DNA from: Vibrio cyclitrophicus
GTDB taxonomy: Bacteria; Pseudomonadota; Gammaproteobacteria; Enterobacterales; Vibrionaceae
Direction of reading: 5' to 3'
Assembly (NCBI GenBank): GCA_023206055.1
Contig: CP065366.1
Location: 3,100,001-3,164,000, forward strand
Length of the DNA: 64,000 nt
Positions 43,696 through 51,916 of the stretch are shown one piece after another; position 1 is the stretch's first letter; the number at the start of each line of letters is the position of its first letter. The notes under the pieces are model-generated. The model worked only from the letters and a program-made list of their open reading frames with translations, was not told the origin of the DNA and searched no databases. The translations under genes were made by a program, and so were the position numbers.

Positions 43696-43881
43696 ATTTA
43701 CCCTGGAGTGTTTGTCAGAGGATTCACGTCCCCGAGCCGATAAGCAATCCCTAAGGGTTAGTACTTGAGTGCTATTGAGCATGCTCGGTCCGCCGAGAAG
43801 CCTACGGTAATCATTGCTGATCCGCCTTGAACTCGCTGGTTCAAGGGCCATCTATTCTCAACGGCACTTTGGGGTATCCCT
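43696..43881 (+). ncRNA. ssrS: 6S RNA
   Basis: Binds sigma-70 RNA polymerase in stationary phase. The conserved core is visible: GTCCCCGAGCCGATA on the left arm, GAGCATGCTCGGTCCGCCG followed by AGAAGCCT on the right arm, and the CCTTGAAC/GTTCAAGG hairpin. The 5' end (TTTACCCTGGAGTG) pairs with the 3' end (GGCACTTTGGGGTA) to close the long hairpin. It ends just before the fau ATG, so processing releases it from an ssrS-fau transcript. Ends are set to within a few bases. Confidence 0.93.
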
Positions 43882-43885
43882 TCTT

Positions 43886-44485
43886 ATGAAGACGCTCACA
43901 CGCAGCGAATTTCGCAAACAGATCCGTATTAAACGCAATGCCTTGTCTGGCGAACAACAAACTCAATCCGGTATAGACTTAGTTAAGCAGTGTATGCAGC
44001 TTGATGAAATCCAGTCTGCTCAGCATATTGCACTTTATATCTCTATCGATGGTGAACTCGATACCCAGCCTTTAATCGAATGGTTATGGGCGCAAGATAA
44101 GCAAACTTATTTACCAGTATTACACCCCTTCTCTGCCGGACAGCTTCTGTTTCTGCACTACTCGCCAAAAACACCGACGGTCTTGAATAAGTACGGTATT
44201 GTCGAACCTCAGCTCAATCAGATGCTGGTTAAACCCTGCCAACAACTTGATCTTATTCTCACACCATTGGTGGGCTTTGACTCTCATGGCCATCGTTTAG
44301 GTATGGGCGGCGGATATTACGATCGCACCCTGGCGAAGTGGTTCGAGACGGGGGAAGGCGCAACTCCTATTGGTTTGGCCCATGATTGCCAACATGTTGA
44401 TACCCTACCGATTGAAGAATGGGACATTCCGTTACCTAAAATCGTGACTCCGAGTAAAACTTGGCAATGGGAAAACAACCATTAA
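43886..44485 (+). CDS. fau: 5-formyltetrahydrofolate cyclo-ligase
   Basis: Converts 5-formyl-THF to methenyl-THF. The 199-residue product starts MKTLTRSEFRKQIRIKRNAL and has YISIDGELDT, LILTPLVGFDSHGHRLGMG (in two blocks) and GGGYYDRTL, the family signature. ATG 43886 lies right after 6S RNA; the longer frame from 43814 reads through the 6S region and is rejected. It is co-transcribed with ssrS, as in E. coli (ygfA). Confidence 0.96.
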   Translation: MKTLTRSEFRKQIRIKRNALSGEQQTQSGIDLVKQCMQLDEIQSAQHIALYISIDGELDTQPLIEWLWAQDKQTYLPVLHPFSAGQLLFLHYSPKTPTVLNKYGIVEPQLNQMLVKPCQQLDLILTPLVGFDSHGHRLGMGGGYYDRTLAKWFETGEGATPIGLAHDCQHVDTLPIEEWDIPLPKIVTPSKTWQWENNH

Positions 44486-44490
44486 AGCGC

Positions 44491-44560
44491 TATAATCGCG
44501 CCGCAAACGTTAACCTTGATATATAAACGTTAACTTCAATACGCGAACGATTAATTCAAA
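44491..44560 (+). promoter_or_regulatory. rpiA promoter with three 20-bp-spaced LacI/PurR-like half-palindromes
   Basis: A TATAAT -10 sits at 44491-44496. It is followed by three copies of a degenerate 20-bp unit at 44501, 44521 and 44541, with AACGTTAAC-type cores at 44505-44514, 44525-44534 and 44545-44554. The first reads GCAAACGTTA (nine of ten bases of the PurR core). Sites on the same helix face close to the start point would suit repression. Confidence 0.55.
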
Positions 44561-44587
44561 GCGCAAGACCTTATTCAGGAGAATGGC

Positions 44588-45244
44588 ATGACTCAAGATG
44601 AAATGAAAAAAGCAGCTGGCTGGGCAGCACTTCAATATGTTGAAGAAGGCAGCATTGTAGGTGTAGGTACTGGCTCTACAGTAAATCACTTCATCGACGC
44701 ACTTGGCACAATGAAAGACAAAATCAAAGGTGCGGTTTCAAGCTCTGTAGCCTCTACTGAAAAACTAGAAGCACTAGAAATCAAAGTATTTGAGTGCAAT
44801 GACGTATTCAAACTAGACATCTATGTTGATGGCGCAGACGAAATTAACGCTTCACGCGATATGATCAAAGGCGGCGGCGCTGCTTTGACTCGTGAAAAAA
44901 TCGTAGCGGCTATCTCTGATAAGTTTGTGTGTATTGTTGACGGTACTAAAGCAGTTGATGTGTTGGGTAAATTCCCACTGCCTGTTGAAGTAATCCCAAT
45001 GGCACGTTCATACGTGGCACGTGAACTGGTTAAGCTTGGTGGTGACCCAGTTTACCGCGAAGGCTGCACAACCGATAACGGCAACGTGATCCTAGATGTG
45101 TACGGCATGGCGATCGAAAACCCGAAACAACTAGAAGATATCATCAATGGTATTGCTGGCGTGGTGACGGTTGGCCTGTTTGCTCACCGTGGCGCCGATG
45201 TGGTTATCACCGGCACGCCTGAAGGTGCAAAAATCGAAGAATAA
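44588..45244 (+). CDS. rpiA: Ribose-5-phosphate isomerase A
   Basis: Interconverts ribulose 5-phosphate and ribose 5-phosphate in the pentose phosphate pathway. The 218-residue product begins MTQDEMKKAAGWAALQYV and has the phosphate loop GVGTGSTVNHFIDAL (residues 25-39), VDGADEIN (catalytic Asp pair), KGGGAALTREKIVA and a C-terminal GVVTVGLFAH. A good GGAG site precedes the ATG. It lies between fau and serA. Confidence 0.97.
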   Translation: MTQDEMKKAAGWAALQYVEEGSIVGVGTGSTVNHFIDALGTMKDKIKGAVSSSVASTEKLEALEIKVFECNDVFKLDIYVDGADEINASRDMIKGGGAALTREKIVAAISDKFVCIVDGTKAVDVLGKFPLPVEVIPMARSYVARELVKLGGDPVYREGCTTDNGNVILDVYGMAIENPKQLEDIINGIAGVVTVGLFAHRGADVVITGTPEGAKIEE

Positions 45245-45282
45245 ATAATAGAAGATTGAGTTTTTCTGTTACTTCATTACAT

Positions 45283-45310
45283 ACGGTGCCCTAGGGCGCC
45301 GTTTTTTTTG
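45283..45310 (+). terminator. rpiA terminator
   Basis: Perfect 9-bp stem ACGGTGCCC/GGGCGCCGT (45283-45291 and 45294-45302, wobble in the middle) followed by T8. Confidence 0.92.
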
Positions 45311-45505
45311 CTTTATTGCTGTAAAATTATGTCTTATTCCGTAATTTTCTTACCCAAAACATTTTTTTTTTGTTACTTTATTGTTCAGAAGACGCACAGG
45401 GAAAACGTTTGTCTCCTAACAAAGTGGTGAATTTGTTCCCCTTTCAGCCATTTTGTAGCACGTGCGCCGCATTTGCCCAACCTTTCCATTTTAAGGACGA
45501 GAACA

Positions 45506-46735
45506 ATGGCCAAAGTTTCACTGGAAAAAGAAAAAATAAAAATTCTACTTCTAGAAGGTCTTCACCCTTCTTCTGTAGAAGTACTGCAAGCCGCTGGTTA
45601 CACAAATATTGAGTACCATAAAGGCTCGCTACCTGAAGATGAACTTCTTGAAGCAGTTAAAGATGCTCACTTCATTGGTATTCGTTCTCGCACTAACATC
45701 TCCCAAGAAGTTATTGATGCCGCTGAAAAGCTGGTTGCCGTTGGTTGTTTCTGTATTGGAACTAACCAAGTCAACCTTCAAGCAGCAGCAAAGCGCGGCA
45801 TCCCTGTGTTCAACGCACCATTCTCAAACACTCGAAGTGTTGCTGAACTCGTTCTTGGTCAGGTTCTATTGCTACTTCGTGGCATTCCAGAAAAGAACGC
45901 TCTTGCGCACCGTGGTATTTGGAAAAAGAGTGCAGACAACTCTTACGAAGCTCGTGGTAAGCGTTTAGGTATTATTGGTTACGGTCACATTGGTACTCAG
46001 CTGGGTATTATTGCGGAAAACCTTGGTATGCGCGTTTACTTCTACGACATCGAAAACAAGCTGTCTTTGGGTAACGCAACGCAAGTTCATACCATGACTG
46101 AACTGTTGAATAAGTGTGACGTAATCTCTTTGCATGTTCCTGAAACCAACGAAACAAAAGACATGATGGGTAAAGAAGAGTTCGAGCGCATGAAGCCTGG
46201 TTCTATCTTTATCAATGCAGCGCGTGGCACGGTAGTAGATATCCCAGCTCTGTGCGGCGCTCTAGATTCTGGTCACCTTTCAGGTGCAGCGATCGATGTA
46301 TTCCCAACGGAACCAAAAACCAATGCTGACCCATTTGAGTCACCATTAATGCAGTTCGATAACGTGATCCTAACGCCTCACGTGGGTGGTTCAACTCAAG
46401 AAGCACAAGAAAACATTGGTGTTGAAGTTGCTGGCAAACTAGCGAAATACTCTGATAACGGTTCTACGCTATCAAGTGTTAACTTCCCAGAGGTATCTCT
46501 ACCGCTACACACTGGCACGTCTCGCTTGCTGCACATTCACGAAAACCGCCCAGGTATCCTAACTCAGATCAACACAATCTTCGCTGAAGAAGGCATCAAC
46601 ATCGCGGGTCAGTACCTGCAGACTGCGGCTGATATGGGTTATGTCGTTATCGATGTAGAAGCGGATCGCTCTGAAGAAGCACTGCTTAAACTGAAAGAGA
46701 TCGAAGGCACAATCCGTGCTCGTCTACTTCACTAA
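45506..46735 (+). CDS. serA: D-3-phosphoglycerate dehydrogenase SerA
   Basis: First step of serine synthesis. The 409-residue product (E. coli 410) has the substrate domain (GLHPSSVEVLQAAGYTNIE region), the NAD motif GIIGYGHIGTQLG (about 156-168), NTRSVAELVLG, the catalytic ARGTVVDIPAL and His in LTPHVGGST, and a C-terminal ACT domain for serine feedback. ATG 45506 has an AAGGA site; the frame from 45473 is not used. A GAAAACGTTTGTC motif at 45401-45413 upstream resembles a weak PurR-type box. No gene is seen in the 195 bp before it. Confidence 0.97.
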   Translation: MAKVSLEKEKIKILLLEGLHPSSVEVLQAAGYTNIEYHKGSLPEDELLEAVKDAHFIGIRSRTNISQEVIDAAEKLVAVGCFCIGTNQVNLQAAAKRGIPVFNAPFSNTRSVAELVLGQVLLLLRGIPEKNALAHRGIWKKSADNSYEARGKRLGIIGYGHIGTQLGIIAENLGMRVYFYDIENKLSLGNATQVHTMTELLNKCDVISLHVPETNETKDMMGKEEFERMKPGSIFINAARGTVVDIPALCGALDSGHLSGAAIDVFPTEPKTNADPFESPLMQFDNVILTPHVGGSTQEAQENIGVEVAGKLAKYSDNGSTLSSVNFPEVSLPLHTGTSRLLHIHENRPGILTQINTIFAEEGINIAGQYLQTAADMGYVVIDVEADRSEEALLKLKEIEGTIRARLLH

Positions 46736-46760
46736 TCATCGAACTTGATATTAGTAAAAA

Positions 46761-46792
46761 CAAAAAGGCTCTCATTGTGAGAGCCTTTTTAG
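46761..46792. terminator. Bidirectional terminator between serA and yggE
   Basis: AGGCTCTCATTGTGAGAGCCT palindrome flanked by A5 and T5, between convergent genes. Confidence 0.92.
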
Positions 46793-46852
46793 TATTTGGC
46801 CTATCGTCGGTAATTAGATCATCATGATCCAAAAGCCTCTATAGCACTATCA

Positions 46853-47566
46853 TTACTCTTCGATCTGGTAGATCACATTAACACGATCGCGAATGGTGAT
46901 CGTTGAATCTTCATAAGAGTTCGACTCTGTTCTCGCATCCATCGCCATTGAACGCATTAATACAGGCTGAGAAGATTGTGCGTTGTAATCAACACGCCAA
47001 ACATCACCTAGCTCACGCTCAAAACCACTCGCTAATGATTTCGCTTTTGATGTTGCATCTTTAATTGCTTCTAAGCGCGCTTGCTCTTGATACTTAGCTT
47101 GATCACGCACTTGAAGCTGAATATTGTCGATCTGATTAATACCTTCTCCAATCGCAATATCCATGTACTCATTAAGATTCGCGAGCTCATTGACTTGAAC
47201 GGTCACGTTACGTGAAGCGCGATAGCCGACCAATTCTGGTTTGCCATCTTTTGGGTAGTGATATTGAGGAGATAGGTACAGGTTCGAGCTGTGAACACTC
47301 GCCTCTTCTACACCGGCTTGATGCAGTTTATTAAGGAAGCCAGTCACTACTTTATCAACGGTATTTTTAGCTTGTTCAGCAGTCATCGTCGATTCCACGA
47401 CTCTCACAGAGAATGTCGCCATATCTGGTGTTGCAATCACTTCACCGTAGCCCGTCGTTGAAATATGCGGGAAAGAGGGAGAGTCAGCCAATGATGGAAA
47501 ACTCACAGCACTCAACGCTGCAGTAAGAGTAAGAGACGTTGCTAACATCTTTGGTGCAAACTTCAT
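46853..47566 (-). CDS. yggE: YggE-type SIMPL domain periplasmic protein
   Basis: E. coli YggE lowers oxidative stress; the biochemical activity is unknown. The 237-residue product has a signal peptide (SLTLTAALSAVSFPSLA) and a SIMPL domain with STTGYGEVIATPDMATFSV (about 36-54), the YRASRNVTVQV block and the Lys/Ala-rich helix ARLEAIKDATSKAKSLA. It is encoded near argO/argP as in E. coli. Confidence 0.9.
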   Translation of the reverse strand: MKFAPKMLATSLTLTAALSAVSFPSLADSPSFPHISTTGYGEVIATPDMATFSVRVVESTMTAEQAKNTVDKVVTGFLNKLHQAGVEEASVHSSNLYLSPQYHYPKDGKPELVGYRASRNVTVQVNELANLNEYMDIAIGEGINQIDNIQLQVRDQAKYQEQARLEAIKDATSKAKSLASGFERELGDVWRVDYNAQSSQPVLMRSMAMDARTESNSYEDSTITIRDRVNVIYQIEE

Positions 47567-47676
47567 TAGGTAGACCTGTGCTAAACAAATGTACTTTCAT
47601 CATAGAGCAATTTATCGTTTAGCCAATCCAGAGCACGCACTTCTAACAGAACTTTGACGCTGAAAAAACCAACAGT

Positions 47677-48573
47677 TTACTGAGGTAAGTGATTGTGAGC
47701 AAAACTCAATATTGCTTGGGATACCTCTTTTAATACCCCACTCTCAAGCTGCCAATGGTGCCAGTAGATGCGATAAGACAACAAAAAACCAGGTGTAATA
47801 TCAATCAGAGCACCAGACTCTAGCTCATCGATGATCTGCAACCGAGGGATCAAACAATAGGCAACACCTGACAGCGCCAAACGTACAAATGCTTCCGAGC
47901 TGCCGACCGTATGATTAATAACGCTGTCCCTTGGTACATTAAAATGGTCATGCAGAAACTTCTTATGCAGATCATCGTATTGGTCATAAGAAACCGCAGG
48001 TGCCTTACTTAATGTGGCGTAGTTTACGCCCTCAGAAAAATAGCGCAGATGAAAGTCAGGGCTCGCCACACACACGTAATCCATCCTGCCAAGATAGTCA
48101 GCACTGCAACCGGGAATCGCTTGAGACTCCAAACTGATTGCGCCAGCAACCTCACCACTTTTAATCTTATCAATGGTTCTCGCCTCGCCATGAATCGCGA
48201 GGTTCAGTTCCACTTGTCGAGACTTCATCACATCCGATAATGCAGGCAACAACCATGTCGCTAAGCTATCGGCATTGGTGGCAATAGATATTGATAAAGG
48301 TTGCGCACTATCTTCATTCATCAACTCAGGCACCAGTTCATGCTCTAACAAACGAACTCGGCGATACAAACCCAATAACTTTTTACCTGCAGGAGTTGGC
48401 CTAGGCGGGGTTTCTCTCACCAACGCAGGCTGAGCTAACCACTTTTCTAGCTGTTTGATACGTTGTGACACCGCAGACTGAGATATATACAACTGCTCCG
48501 CAGCCCTTTCAAAGCTACGCTGTTTCACCACAGCATCCAGTGCTTCTATCCACTTATAATCCAATCCGCGCAT
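47677..48573 (-). CDS. argP: LysR-type regulator ArgP (IciA)
   Basis: Activates the arginine exporter gene argO with arginine; also sensed by lysine in E. coli. The 298-residue product starts MRGLDYKWIEALDAVVKQRSFE and has the N-terminal winged helix-turn-helix (AAEQLYISQSAVSQRIKQLE) and a LysR effector domain (about 90-290). The ATG at 48573 has an AAGGAAG site. It is divergent from argO with a 142-bp shared control region, the expected regulator-target pair. Confidence 0.93.
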   Translation of the reverse strand: MRGLDYKWIEALDAVVKQRSFERAAEQLYISQSAVSQRIKQLEKWLAQPALVRETPPRPTPAGKKLLGLYRRVRLLEHELVPELMNEDSAQPLSISIATNADSLATWLLPALSDVMKSRQVELNLAIHGEARTIDKIKSGEVAGAISLESQAIPGCSADYLGRMDYVCVASPDFHLRYFSEGVNYATLSKAPAVSYDQYDDLHKKFLHDHFNVPRDSVINHTVGSSEAFVRLALSGVAYCLIPRLQIIDELESGALIDITPGFLLSYRIYWHHWQLESGVLKEVSQAILSFAHNHLPQ

Positions 48574-48715
48574 CAATTTGCTTCCTTTTTAAGCTAACTC
48601 AACACCACATTAGCAACTCTAATAATAGATTAAAATCATTAATTATACTTATTTAAAGGGGCGGAGTATCTTCACCATATAGCACGTAAATATCGTTAAA
48701 TAAGTGGAGGTTAAA
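48574..48715. promoter_or_regulatory. argP-argO divergent control region
   Basis: The 142-bp AT-rich gap must contain the argO promoter and ArgP binding site. An AATTATACTTATTT stretch near 48640-48653 may hold the argO -10, but no operator could be fixed by eye. Confidence 0.4.
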
Positions 48716-49345
48716 ATGAGTTTTTGGGTTTTATTACAAGGTTTTGGTCTAGGGGCAAGCATGATTATCCCTATTGGCGCTCAGAATGCGTACGTCCTAA
48801 ATCAAGGGATAAAACGCAACCACCATTTAACCACTGCGACAATTTGTAGCCTGCTCGACACTCTGTTTATCTCATTGGGTATCTTTGGCGGTGGTGCAAT
48901 TTTGTCGCAAAATGAATTGCTACTCACCTCCGTGACCTTAGGTGGCATCGCTTTTCTGACTGTGTATGGTTTGTTATCACTTCGCAGTGCATTCAAAGCG
49001 CGTACTAGTGATGAATCGAAAGGTGAGATATTGGCGCGTGGCAAGCGCACCGTTATTTTAGGTGCATTGGCAGTAACTGTATTAAATCCACACCTATATT
49101 TGGATACCGTGGTAATTCTTGGATCCATTGGTGGGCAATTTGAAGGCAACGACAGAATTGCGTTTGCTATGGGGACTATATTGGCTTCGTTCGTCTGGTT
49201 TTATTCCTTGTCATTGGGCGCGGCAAAGCTAGGCCCGACGTTATCTAAACCTAAGGTTAAGAAAGGCATTGATATCGCAGTAGCAACCATGATGTTCGTC
49301 ATAGCTGCAGTGCTTACCAATGGGCTAATTGAGCAATACTGGTAA
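48716..49345 (+). CDS. argO: Arginine exporter ArgO (LysE family)
   Basis: Inner-membrane exporter of arginine and its analogue canavanine. The 209-residue protein has about five to six hydrophobic segments and the LysE signature GFGLGASMIIPIGAQNAYVL (about 10-29), then TATICSLLDTLFISLGIFG and ALAVTVLNPHLYLDT. The start at 48716 has a GGAGG site; MEVK at 48704 is upstream of it and not used. It is paired with divergent argP. Confidence 0.94.
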   Translation: MSFWVLLQGFGLGASMIIPIGAQNAYVLNQGIKRNHHLTTATICSLLDTLFISLGIFGGGAILSQNELLLTSVTLGGIAFLTVYGLLSLRSAFKARTSDESKGEILARGKRTVILGALAVTVLNPHLYLDTVVILGSIGGQFEGNDRIAFAMGTILASFVWFYSLSLGAAKLGPTLSKPKVKKGIDIAVATMMFVIAAVLTNGLIEQYW

Positions 49346-49369
49346 ATCTGTTTTTCTTAGAAAGCCAAC

Positions 49370-49402
49370 AAAAAAGGCGGATAACCAAAGTTATCCGCCT
49401 TT
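49370..49402. terminator. Bidirectional terminator between argO and mscS
   Basis: Perfect 10-bp stem GGCGGATAAC/GTTATCCGCC with loop CAAA, flanked by A6 and TTTCCTT. Confidence 0.9.
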
Positions 49403-49440
49403 CCTTATAAAAGCTTATAGTTATAAAAACTAACTAGAAA

Positions 49441-50307
49441 TTAAGCTTCTACTTTATTCATGTGTACATCCATTTGCGGGAATGGGATTTCGATACCTTC
49501 ATTATCCAAGCCTTCTTTGATAGCTTGCATAAGGTCGAAATAAACATTCCAGTAGTCAGCAGTGCTAACCCATGGACGAACGACAAAATTAACTGAAGAG
49601 TCAGCTAGCGTGTGAACACCAACTTGAACACCAGGCTCTTTCAGTACACGCTCATCAGATTCACAGATCTTAGTCAGTAGCGCTTTTGTCTTTTGAAGAT
49701 CAGCATTGTAAGAAACACCAATCATTAGATCAATACGGCGCGTATCATGACGAGAGTAGTTTGTGATGGGACTACCGATAACACTACCGTTAGGTACTAC
49801 AACCATTTTGTTGTCTGGCGTTGTTAGAACCGTTTGGAAGATTTGAATAGAATCAACTGAACCTGCTACACCACCAATTTCCACATAGTCACCAGACTTG
49901 AATGGACGGAATGCAACGATAAGTACACCAGCAGCAAAGTTAGATAGTGAGCCTTGTAGCGCTAGGCCTACCGCTAAACCAGCTGCACCAATAACAGCAA
50001 CTACAGATGCTGTTTGAACACCTAAACGACCAAGTGCAGCAATTAAAACAATAACAAACAATAGGTAACGAACTAAACCGTGAATAAATTCCACAACCGC
50101 TCGGTCCATTTTCTTCTTCTGAAGAACCTTAGACACGCTATTCGCTACAGCTTTAACAATAAGGTTACCAATAAATAAAATTATCAGTGCTGAAATGATA
50201 TTTACGCCATATTGGATAAATAAATCTGAATTATTTGTTAACCACTGTTCTGCGTGAGACAAACCGTCCACAAGCGGAGTTTCAATTACTGTCGAACTAT
50301 CAGCCAT
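49441..50307 (-). CDS. mscS: Small-conductance mechanosensitive channel MscS
   Basis: Heptameric inner-membrane channel opened by membrane tension under osmotic downshock. The 288-residue product has three N-terminal membrane helices, the pore helix TM3 with the Ala/Gly packing pattern VVAVIGAAGLAVGLALQGSLSNFAAG (in two parts, about 93-118), the beta domain FRPFKSGDYVEIGGVAG and VVPNGSVIGSPITNYS, and a C-terminal alpha/beta part. ATG 50307 (MADSS) has an AGGA site eight bases upstream. It lies near fbaA, as in E. coli. Confidence 0.96.
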   Translation of the reverse strand: MADSSTVIETPLVDGLSHAEQWLTNNSDLFIQYGVNIISALIILFIGNLIVKAVANSVSKVLQKKKMDRAVVEFIHGLVRYLLFVIVLIAALGRLGVQTASVVAVIGAAGLAVGLALQGSLSNFAAGVLIVAFRPFKSGDYVEIGGVAGSVDSIQIFQTVLTTPDNKMVVVPNGSVIGSPITNYSRHDTRRIDLMIGVSYNADLQKTKALLTKICESDERVLKEPGVQVGVHTLADSSVNFVVRPWVSTADYWNVYFDLMQAIKEGLDNEGIEIPFPQMDVHMNKVEA

Positions 50308-50625
50308 AATGTGCATCCTCTATATAATATGCTATGGGCTAAACTGCCTTAAGCCTAATTTACTCTGCAATATAATAAACAGTTTAATTACCGTTAAGTC
50401 ATTGTGTTAAAAGTAAATTAAAGCCAAGTCCTTTTTATAAACTGAACCAAATTCAGTTTTTCGGCACGATATCCTATCTTTGACAGATTGCAAAGTCATA
50501 TTTATGTAAGCTTTTGAATTAATAAAACTTACCAATAAACACAAATACCGATAACTAAAAGACTACGAGATTTATTCACCGCACGCTAGGTTTTTCACAT
50601 ATTTAATACAATTTTTTAGCAGACA
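50308..50625. other. fbaA-mscS intergenic region
   Basis: AT-rich, about 320 bp, no gene seen. The mscS promoter should be near the right end of mscS (50310-50400), but only weak hexamers are visible. Confidence 0.4.
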
Positions 50626-50657
50626 TAAAAAAACCCGCTCAATGAGCGGGTTTTTAA
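50626..50657 (-). terminator. fbaA terminator
   Basis: AACCCGCTC-AAT-GAGCGGGTT with flanking A-run and T-run; on the minus strand it follows fbaA and is followed by T7. Confidence 0.9.
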
Positions 50658-50684
50658 AACTTAAAGAGTACTTAATTCAAAGAA

Positions 50685-51761
50685 TTATAGTACGTCTACA
50701 GCGTTAAGGTCAGCAAATGCTTTCTCTAGACGAGCAACCATTGAAGCTTGACCAGCACGTAGCCATACGCGTGGATCGTAGTACTTCTTGTTTGGAGCAG
50801 CTTCGCCAGTTGGGTTGCCGATTTGACCTTGTAGGAAATCGAAGTTGTCAGCAGAGTACTGACGGATACCGTCCCAAGTTGCCCACTGTGTATCAGTATC
50901 GATGTTCATTTTGATAACACCGTAGCCGATAGACTCTTGGATTTCTGCTTCAGAAGAACCAGAACCACCGTGGAATACGAAGTTTAGAGCGTTAGGTGCG
51001 ATACCGAACTTCTCTGCACAGTATGCTTGAGAGTCACGTAGGATAGTTGGAGTAAGTACAACGTTACCAGCTTGGTAAACACCGTGTACGTTACCGAAAG
51101 AAGCAGCGATAGTGAAACGTGGGCTAACAGCCATTAGTTTCTCGTAAGCGTATGCTACGTCTTCTGGAGAAGTGTAAAGCTCAGATGCGTCCATATCAGA
51201 GTTATCAACGCCGTCTTCTTCACCACCAGTACAACCAAGTTCGATCTCGATTGTCATGTTCATTTTAGCCATGCGCTCTAGGTACTTAGCACACGTTTCG
51301 ATGTTCTCTTCTAGAGACTCTTCAGAAAGGTCTAGCATGTGAGAAGAGAATAGAGGCTTACCAGTTTGTGCGAAGAACTCTTCACCAGCGTCTAATAGAC
51401 CGTCGATCCATGGAAGAAGTTTCTTAGCAGCGTGGTCAGTGTGCAGGATAACTGGAACACCGTAAGCTTCAGCTACAGCGTGTACGTATTTTGCACCAGC
51501 TACAGCGCCAAGAACTTGTGCGCCTTGACCTTCAAGTTTAACGCCTTTACCTGCGAAGAATGCAGCGCCACCGTTAGAGAACTGAACAACTACTGGAGCT
51601 TTAGCTTTAGCAGCAGCTTCTAGTACTGCGTTTACAGAATCAGTACCAACAACGTTTACAGCAGGAAGAGCAAATTTGTTTTCTTTTGCTACTTCAAATA
51701 CTTTCTGTACGTCATCGCCAGAAATCACACCAGGTTTTACAAAATCGAAGATCTTAGACAT
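50685..51761 (-). CDS. fbaA: Fructose-bisphosphate aldolase class II
   Basis: Zinc aldolase of glycolysis and gluconeogenesis. The 358-residue product (E. coli 359) has the class II signatures VPVILHTDHAAKKLLPWIDG (Zn ligand His) and LEIELGCTGGEEDGVDN-type ITIEIELGCTGGEEDG, then GNVHGVYQ and VFHGGSGSSEAEI. It is the third gene of epd-pgk-fbaA, but a terminator follows pgk and PurR-type sites lie between, so it probably has its own promoter. Confidence 0.97.
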   Translation of the reverse strand: MSKIFDFVKPGVISGDDVQKVFEVAKENKFALPAVNVVGTDSVNAVLEAAAKAKAPVVVQFSNGGAAFFAGKGVKLEGQGAQVLGAVAGAKYVHAVAEAYGVPVILHTDHAAKKLLPWIDGLLDAGEEFFAQTGKPLFSSHMLDLSEESLEENIETCAKYLERMAKMNMTIEIELGCTGGEEDGVDNSDMDASELYTSPEDVAYAYEKLMAVSPRFTIAASFGNVHGVYQAGNVVLTPTILRDSQAYCAEKFGIAPNALNFVFHGGSGSSEAEIQESIGYGVIKMNIDTDTQWATWDGIRQYSADNFDFLQGQIGNPTGEAAPNKKYYDPRVWLRAGQASMVARLEKAFADLNAVDVL

Positions 51762-51817
51762 GGAAATAGTCCTATTTATTCTATCGTTTTAAGATTAAAA
51801 AACTTAAGTTCAAAAAC

Positions 51818-51833
51818 TTGCAATCGTTTGCTC
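51818..51833 (-). promoter_or_regulatory. PurR-like operator upstream of fbaA, site 1
   Basis: GCAATCGTTTGC (51820-51831) matches the PurR core GCAANCGTTTNC exactly and is near-palindromic. It lies 59-70 bp before the fbaA start. Confidence 0.55.
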
Positions 51834-51868
51834 ACAACTTGTGCCATTCTAGCAAAAAAGTGTGATAT

Positions 51869-51883
51869 GCCGCAAACGTTAAA
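51869..51883 (-). promoter_or_regulatory. PurR-like operator upstream of fbaA, site 2
   Basis: GCAAACGTTA (51872-51881) matches nine of ten core positions and abuts the pgk terminator. It lies 52 bp from site 1 (start to start), about five helical turns, which would allow looping or cooperative binding. Confidence 0.45.
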
Positions 51884-51909
51884 AGGCGAGATTCGTATCT
51901 CGCCTTTCT
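51880..51909 (-). terminator. pgk terminator
   Basis: AAAGGCGAGAT/ATCTCGCCTTT palindrome (about 51883-51907), followed on the minus strand by a short T/A run. It separates pgk from fbaA. Confidence 0.85.
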
Positions 51910-51916
51910 TAATCAA

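Noticed and set aside
43814..43885. N-terminal extension of fau to 43814
   Set aside because: The extension is the 3' half of 6S RNA; the family start is ATG 43886.
45370..45612. 80-codon frame upstream of serA as a leader or small gene
   Set aside because: It runs into serA in another frame and has no family likeness. Treated as a shadow.
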